From NCBI RefSeq assembly GCF_000219605.1, contig NC_015740.1:2046001-2110000 (forward strand): a DNA stretch of 64,000 nt. The letters are read 5' to 3'. Positions within the stretch are counted from its first letter, which is position 1; each line of letters starts with the position of its first letter. Under the pieces are notes generated by a model. The model saw only the letters and a program-made list of their open reading frames with translations. It was not told the DNA's origin and made no database searches. This document shows, piece after piece, positions 60,483 through 64,000 of the stretch. The position numbers and the translations under genes were made by a program. The DNA comes from Stutzerimonas stutzeri. GTDB taxonomy: Bacteria; Pseudomonadota; Gammaproteobacteria; Pseudomonadales; Pseudomonadaceae.

Positions 60483-60839
60483 GTGATCGAGCACCTGACA
60501 CCTACCACCGTATTCAAATGCCTGGCTGACGAGACTCGCGTGCGCATCGCCTTGCTCATCGCCCGCGAAGGCGAGTTGTGCGTGTGCGAGCTGACCTGCG
60601 CGCTGGATGAAAGCCAGCCGAAAATTTCCCGTCACCTGGCGATGCTGCGCAGCTGCGGCATGCTGGAAGATCGCCGTCAGGGACAGTGGGTCTATTACCG
60701 TCTCCATCCGCATCTGCCTGACTGGGTCACGGACATGCTGCAACCGATTCTGGCTGCCAACAAGAACTGGCTGAGCGACAACGTGCAGCGTCTGGAGCGC
60801 ATGCGCAATCGTCCCGAGCGGGCGACGGTGTGTGGCTGA
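60483..60839 (+). CDS. arsR: Arsenite-responsive repressor ArsR
   Basis: A 118-residue winged-helix repressor that leaves DNA on binding As(III). The inducer-binding cysteines of the ArsR type lie in ELCVCELTCAL (Cys33, Cys35, Cys39) at the start of the DNA-recognition region; the recognition helix is DESQPKISRHLAMLRSCG. The start is GTG at 60483. First gene of the rightward arm. Confidence 0.93.
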   Translation: MIEHLTPTTVFKCLADETRVRIALLIAREGELCVCELTCALDESQPKISRHLAMLRSCGMLEDRRQGQWVYYRLHPHLPDWVTDMLQPILAANKNWLSDNVQRLERMRNRPERATVCG

Positions 60840-60878
60840 ATCGCATCGTTCACTCGCCACAATTTTCAGGATTACCCC

Positions 60879-61592
60879 ATGCACGACGACCTACCCAACA
60901 TCGATCCAGCGCTGCTCGATCTACCGGATCTCGCCAAGCTGGGCCTCCCAGACGGGCCTGCGCACAAGCCGCGCATCCTGCTGCTCTATGGCTCCAACCG
61001 GGAGCGCTCCTACAGTCGCTTGCTGGTTCAGGAAGCGGCGCGGCTGCTGGAGCGTTTCGGTGCCGAGACGCGCATCTTCAATCCATCCGGATTGCCACTG
61101 CCGGACGATGCACCTGACAGCCATCCGAAGGTCCAGGAACTGCGCGATCTGATGCAGTGGTCGGAGGGGCAGGTGTGGTGCTCGCCGGAACGGCATGGCT
61201 CGATGAGCGCAGTGTTCAAGGCCCAGATCGACTGGGTGCCGCTGGCCATGGGCGCGCTGCGCCCGACTCAGGGCAAGACGCTGGCGATCATGCAGGTCAG
61301 CGGCGGCTCGCAGTCATTCAATGCGCTCAATCAGATGCGCGTGCTGGGTCGCTGGATGCGCATGCTCACCATCCCCAACCAGTCCTCAGTGGCCAAGGCC
61401 TATCTCGAGTTCGACGAGGCAGGGCGTATGAAGCCCTCGGCCTATTACGACCGCGTGGTGGATGTGATGGAGGAGCTGATCAAGTTCACCCTGCTGGTAC
61501 GCGGTCGCGCCGATTACCTGGTCGACCGTTATTCGGAACGCAAGGAGTCGGCCGAAGCGCTGTCCCGTCGCGTCAATCAACGCTCAATCTGA
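60879..61592 (+). CDS. arsH: Organoarsenical oxidase ArsH
   Basis: FMN-dependent NADPH oxidoreductase, 237 residues, that oxidises trivalent organoarsenicals to the pentavalent form. It has the flavodoxin-like phosphate loop [15 protein letters not shown] (about residues 36-50) and the ArsH signature [19 protein letters not shown]. It lies 39 bp after arsR and is probably co-transcribed. Confidence 0.93.
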   Translation: MHDDLPNIDPALLDLPDLAKLGLPDGPAHKPRILLLYGSNRERSYSRLLVQEAARLLERFGAETRIFNPSGLPLPDDAPDSHPKVQELRDLMQWSEGQVWCSPERHGSMSAVFKAQIDWVPLAMGALRPTQGKTLAIMQVSGGSQSFNALNQMRVLGRWMRMLTIPNQSSVAKAYLEFDEAGRMKPSAYYDRVVDVMEELIKFTLLVRGRADYLVDRYSERKESAEALSRRVNQRSI

Positions 61593-61610
61593 CTTCCAGG
61601 AATCGCCCGC

Positions 61611-62105
61611 GTGTCCCATCCCTACGACATCCTCGATGTACCCGGCTGTGCCGGTCAGCTGATCTTCACGCCGTGTCCCGGCAGCAAGGGCAGCAGCCTC
61701 GACGAGGCGCTGGCCACGCTGCAGGCGGCTGGTGCCGAAGCAGTGATCACCTTGATGCCCGCCGAAGAACTGGCCCGTAACGACGCGAGCCAGCTGCCGC
61801 AACTCTGTGCCGAACGCGACCTCGAGTGGTTTCACCTGCCCGTGGCCGACGAACAGGTGCCGCTGGCGGACTTCGATCGAGCCTGGGAAGGGGCGGCAGC
61901 TCGGATCCATGAGTTGCTGGATGCCGGCAAGCGCGTCGCCATTCACTGCAAGGGTGGTTCAGGTCGTACCGGACTGATCGCAGCACGCATCCTGGTCGAC
62001 CGCGAAGTGCCGCGCGCGACCGCCATCGCCTGCGTCCAGGCGCTTCGCCCCAAGGCTATCCAGCATCCGGCGCATGTCGGCTGGATCGAACGCTTCGGCG
62101 CATGA
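61611..62105 (+). CDS. Protein-tyrosine-phosphatase-fold protein in the ars operon
   Basis: A 164-residue cytoplasmic protein with the PTP/dual-specificity active-site loop [18 protein letters not shown] (nucleophile Cys113, Arg119) and a candidate general-acid aspartate in [14 protein letters not shown]. This CX5R family differs from the low-molecular-weight PTP fold of ArsC arsenate reductases, in which the CX5R loop is near the N-terminus. It starts with GTG at 61611, 18 bp after arsH and 10 bp before the next gene, so it is an operon member. Role unknown: a phosphatase, or an arsenate/arsenophosphate-acting enzyme. Confidence 0.82.
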   Translation: MSHPYDILDVPGCAGQLIFTPCPGSKGSSLDEALATLQAAGAEAVITLMPAEELARNDASQLPQLCAERDLEWFHLPVADEQVPLADFDRAWEGAAARIHELLDAGKRVAIHCKGGSGRTGLIAARILVDREVPRATAIACVQALRPKAIQHPAHVGWIERFGA

Positions 62106-62115
62106 CGGGCCTCTC

Positions 62116-62442
62116 ATGCTGAATACGCTCGGCTTGTTCGTCATTACCGCGATAGCGGAGATCGTTGGCTGTTATCTGCCGTACCTCTGGCTGAAACAAG
62201 GCAAGAGTATCTGGTTGCTGGTTCCGGCGGCGCTTTCCCTGGCGCTGTTCGCCTGGCTGCTGTCACTGCACCCCACCGCCGCCGGGCGGGTCTACGCCGC
62301 CTACGGTGGCGTTTACGTCGCTGTCGCACTGGTCTGGCTGTGGCTGGTCGACGGGGTTCGCCCCACCGGGTGGGACCTGCTCGGCTGCGCCGTGGCGTTG
62401 CTGGGCATGGCGATCATCATGTTCGCGCCGCGCAATCTCTGA
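62116..62442 (+). CDS. YnfA-family small membrane protein
   Basis: A 108-residue inner-membrane protein with four predicted helices. It has the YnfA (UPF0060) pattern: [27 protein letters not shown], and [17 protein letters not shown]. YnfA proteins resemble small-multidrug-resistance transporters. The ATG at 62116 gives [16 protein letters not shown]; the frame upstream overlaps the phosphatase. It is placed between the phosphatase and GAPDH genes. Confidence 0.88.
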   Translation: MLNTLGLFVITAIAEIVGCYLPYLWLKQGKSIWLLVPAALSLALFAWLLSLHPTAAGRVYAAYGGVYVAVALVWLWLVDGVRPTGWDLLGCAVALLGMAIIMFAPRNL

Positions 62443-62468
62443 TCCATCATTTCAGGAGCGAGTCATCC

Positions 62469-63479
62469 ATGAGCATAAAAGTAGGCATCAACGGTTTCGG
62501 CCGCATCGGTCGCCTGGCCCTGCGTGCGGCCTGGGATTGGCCGGAGCTGGATTTCGTGCAGATCAACGATCCGGCCGGCGATGCGGCCGCCCATGCGCAC
62601 CTGCTCAATTTCGACTCTGTGCATGGCCGCTGGCAGCACGAGGCGAGCGCCGACGGCGACTGCCTGGTCATCAACGGCCAGCGTGTGAAGGTCAGCGCCA
62701 ACAAGGCGATCGCCGACACCGATTGGTCGGGCTGCGATCTTGTCATCGAGGCGAGCGGCAAGATGAAGACCGTTGCGGTGCTGCAGCAGTATCTGGAGCA
62801 GGGGGTCAAGCGCGTGGTGGTCAGCGCGCCGGTAAAGGAGGCGGGCGCGCTGAACGTCGTCATGGGCGTCAATGACGGCCTGTACGATCCGGCGCAGCAC
62901 CGCATCGTCACCGCGGCGTCCTGCACCACCAACTGCCTGGCACCGGTGGTCAAGGTGATCCATGAGCACCTGGGCATCCGCCACGGTTCGATCACCACCA
63001 TCCATGATCTGACCAATACGCAGAGCATTCTTGATCAGCCACACAAGGATCTGCGCCGCGCCCGCGCCTCGGGCATGAGTCTGATCCCCACCACCACCGG
63101 CTCGGCCACGGCGATCGCCGAGATATTTCCCGAGCTGCGCGGCAAGCTGAACGGCCATGCCGTGCGCGTGCCGCTGGCCAATGCCTCGCTCACCGACTGC
63201 GTGTTCGAAGTGGAGCGCGCTACCGATGCCGCCGAGGTGAACCGGCTGCTCAAGGCCGCCGCAGAGGGCGAGCTGAAAGGCATCCTCGGGTATGAGGAGC
63301 GGCCGCTGGTTTCCATCGATTACCGCACCGACCCGCGCTCGTCGATCATCGATGCGCTGTCGACCATGGTGGTCAACGGCACGCAGGTGAAGATCTACGC
63401 GTGGTACGACAACGAGTGGGGCTACGCCAACCGCACCGTTGAACTGGCGCGCAAGGTCGGGCTCGTCGACGTCCGGTAG
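62469..63479 (+). CDS. gapdh: ArsJ-associated glyceraldehyde-3-phosphate dehydrogenase
   Basis: A 336-residue GAPDH. NAD site [20 protein letters not shown], catalytic Cys152 in [13 protein letters not shown], and a C-terminal [14 protein letters not shown]. In ars operons this enzyme uses arsenate instead of phosphate to make unstable 1-arseno-3-phosphoglycerate, which ArsJ expels. The neighbour arsJ and the operon context support that role over a glycolytic one. The ATG at 62469 is used; the frame upstream overlaps the YnfA gene. Confidence 0.92.
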   Translation: MSIKVGINGFGRIGRLALRAAWDWPELDFVQINDPAGDAAAHAHLLNFDSVHGRWQHEASADGDCLVINGQRVKVSANKAIADTDWSGCDLVIEASGKMKTVAVLQQYLEQGVKRVVVSAPVKEAGALNVVMGVNDGLYDPAQHRIVTAASCTTNCLAPVVKVIHEHLGIRHGSITTIHDLTNTQSILDQPHKDLRRARASGMSLIPTTTGSATAIAEIFPELRGKLNGHAVRVPLANASLTDCVFEVERATDAAEVNRLLKAAAEGELKGILGYEERPLVSIDYRTDPRSSIIDALSTMVVNGTQVKIYAWYDNEWGYANRTVELARKVGLVDVR

Positions 63480-63569
63480 GGCAGGTTACATCCCCTTAGG
63501 GAGGGTTGCAGCCCGCCCTGAGGGTTCGCGCCTGTATCAGTGATCCGTACACATCTTCGAGCCGCCGCC

Positions 63570-64000
63570 ATGCACGCTCTCCAACGTCTCGCGCCGGAAA
63601 TCCGCCAGTACCTGGTGGTGACCGGTAACTACTGGGCCTTCACACTCACCGACGGCGCATTGCGCATGTTGGTAGTGCTGCACTTCCATGCGCTGGGCTA
63701 CTCGCCCTTGCAGATCGCCGCGCTGTTCCTGTTCTACGAAATATTCGGCGTCGTCACCAACCTGATTGGCGGGTACCTCGGCGCGCGGCTTGGTCTGAAC
63801 CGGACGATGAACCTCGGCTTGGCGCTGCAGGTCGCGGCCCTGCTGATGCTCACCGTACCGGCCTCATGGCTGACCGTGCCCTGGGTAATGGGTGCGCAGG
63901 CGCTTTCCGGCATCGCCAAAGACCTGAACAAGATGTCCGCCAAGAGCTCGATCAAGCTGTTGGTACCCGACAGCCAGCAGGGCACGCTCTATAAGTGGGT
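63570..64000 (+). CDS. arsJ: ArsJ organoarsenical efflux permease, 5' part (3' end outside window)
   Basis: The first 143 codons of an MFS-type permease beginning MHALQRLAPEIRQYLVVTGN, with predicted helices and the segments FYEIFGVVTNLIGGYLGARL and GIAKDLNKMSAKSSIK typical of ArsJ. ArsJ exports 1-arseno-3-phosphoglycerate made by the GAPDH just upstream, giving arsenate resistance without arsenate reduction. Open to the window edge. Confidence 0.92.
   Translation, partial: MHALQRLAPEIRQYLVVTGNYWAFTLTDGALRMLVVLHFHALGYSPLQIAALFLFYEIFGVVTNLIGGYLGARLGLNRTMNLGLALQVAALLMLTVPASWLTVPWVMGAQALSGIAKDLNKMSAKSSIKLLVPDSQQGTLYKW

Noticed and set aside
61611-62105. Reading the phosphatase as an ArsC arsenate reductase
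   Set aside because: The CX5R loop lies near residue 113, not at the N-terminus, and the [10 protein letters not shown] form belongs to the PTP/dual-specificity fold.

Overview
The window is about 64 kb of a high-GC gammaproteobacterial chromosome. Gene content and order (cfrX-cmpX-sigX-oprF, acnB ... glnS-cysS-folD, tig-clpP-clpX-lon-hupB-ppiD, exaC/pqq/erc, gacA-uvrC-pgsA-tRNAs) match Pseudomonas. Protein details and the PQQ/ethanol locus suggest the Stutzerimonas (P. stutzeri) branch; the species assignment is inference.

Layout. (1) 1-4.7 kb: the 3' part of the methylcitrate operon (prpC end, acnD, prpF) for propionate use. (2) 4.7-8.1 kb: ppsR and ppsA, divergent, controlling pyruvate to PEP. 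(3) 8.2-12.7 kb: rraA, a ZntB-like transporter, then cfrX-cmpX-sigX-oprF, a cell-envelope stress module. Its OprF lacks the cysteine-rich hinge known in P. aeruginosa. (4) 12.9-23.5 kb: acnB, a DUF1289 gene, a tandem universal-stress protein, miaE, lpxH, ppiB, glnS, cysS, folD. (5) 23.8-25.9 kb: tRNA-Arg, -His and -Leu, then a GntR/FCD regulator paired with a TauE/SafE exporter. (6) 26-34.5 kb: the proteostasis block tig, clpP, clpX, lon, hupB, ppiD. (7) 34.5-46.3 kb: a decayed flavoenzyme remnant, exaC, an OYE-type reductase, pqqA-E, pqqH, ercA and a soluble hybrid kinase (ercS-like). Together these make the PQQ cofactor, oxidise acetaldehyde and sense the pathway. (8) 46.4-53.4 kb: a CusCBA-type Cu(I)/Ag(I) efflux operon with a small His-rich secreted protein in front and a ZIP-like membrane protein convergent behind it. 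(9) 53.6-57 kb: gacA, uvrC, pgsA, tRNA-Gly and tRNA-Cys. (10) 57.1-64 kb: two small genes, two decayed genes (permease and thioredoxin), then a divergent arsenic island. The leftward arm is acr3 and an arsO-like flavoprotein. The rightward arm is arsR, arsH, a PTP-fold phosphatase, a YnfA-type membrane protein, an arsenate-type GAPDH and arsJ, which runs off the window.

Most of the window is core chromosome. The most interesting parts are the arsenic island (an uncharacterised phosphatase and YnfA protein inside a GAPDH/ArsJ arsenate-extrusion operon, beside the wreck of an older permease-thioredoxin pair), a perfect 16-bp inverted repeat upstream of acnB, a 9-bp inverted repeat before the GntR gene, a 9-mer shared at equal distance before sigX and oprF, and the hinge-less OprF. 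No CRISPR array, insertion sequence, prophage or integrase is visible.
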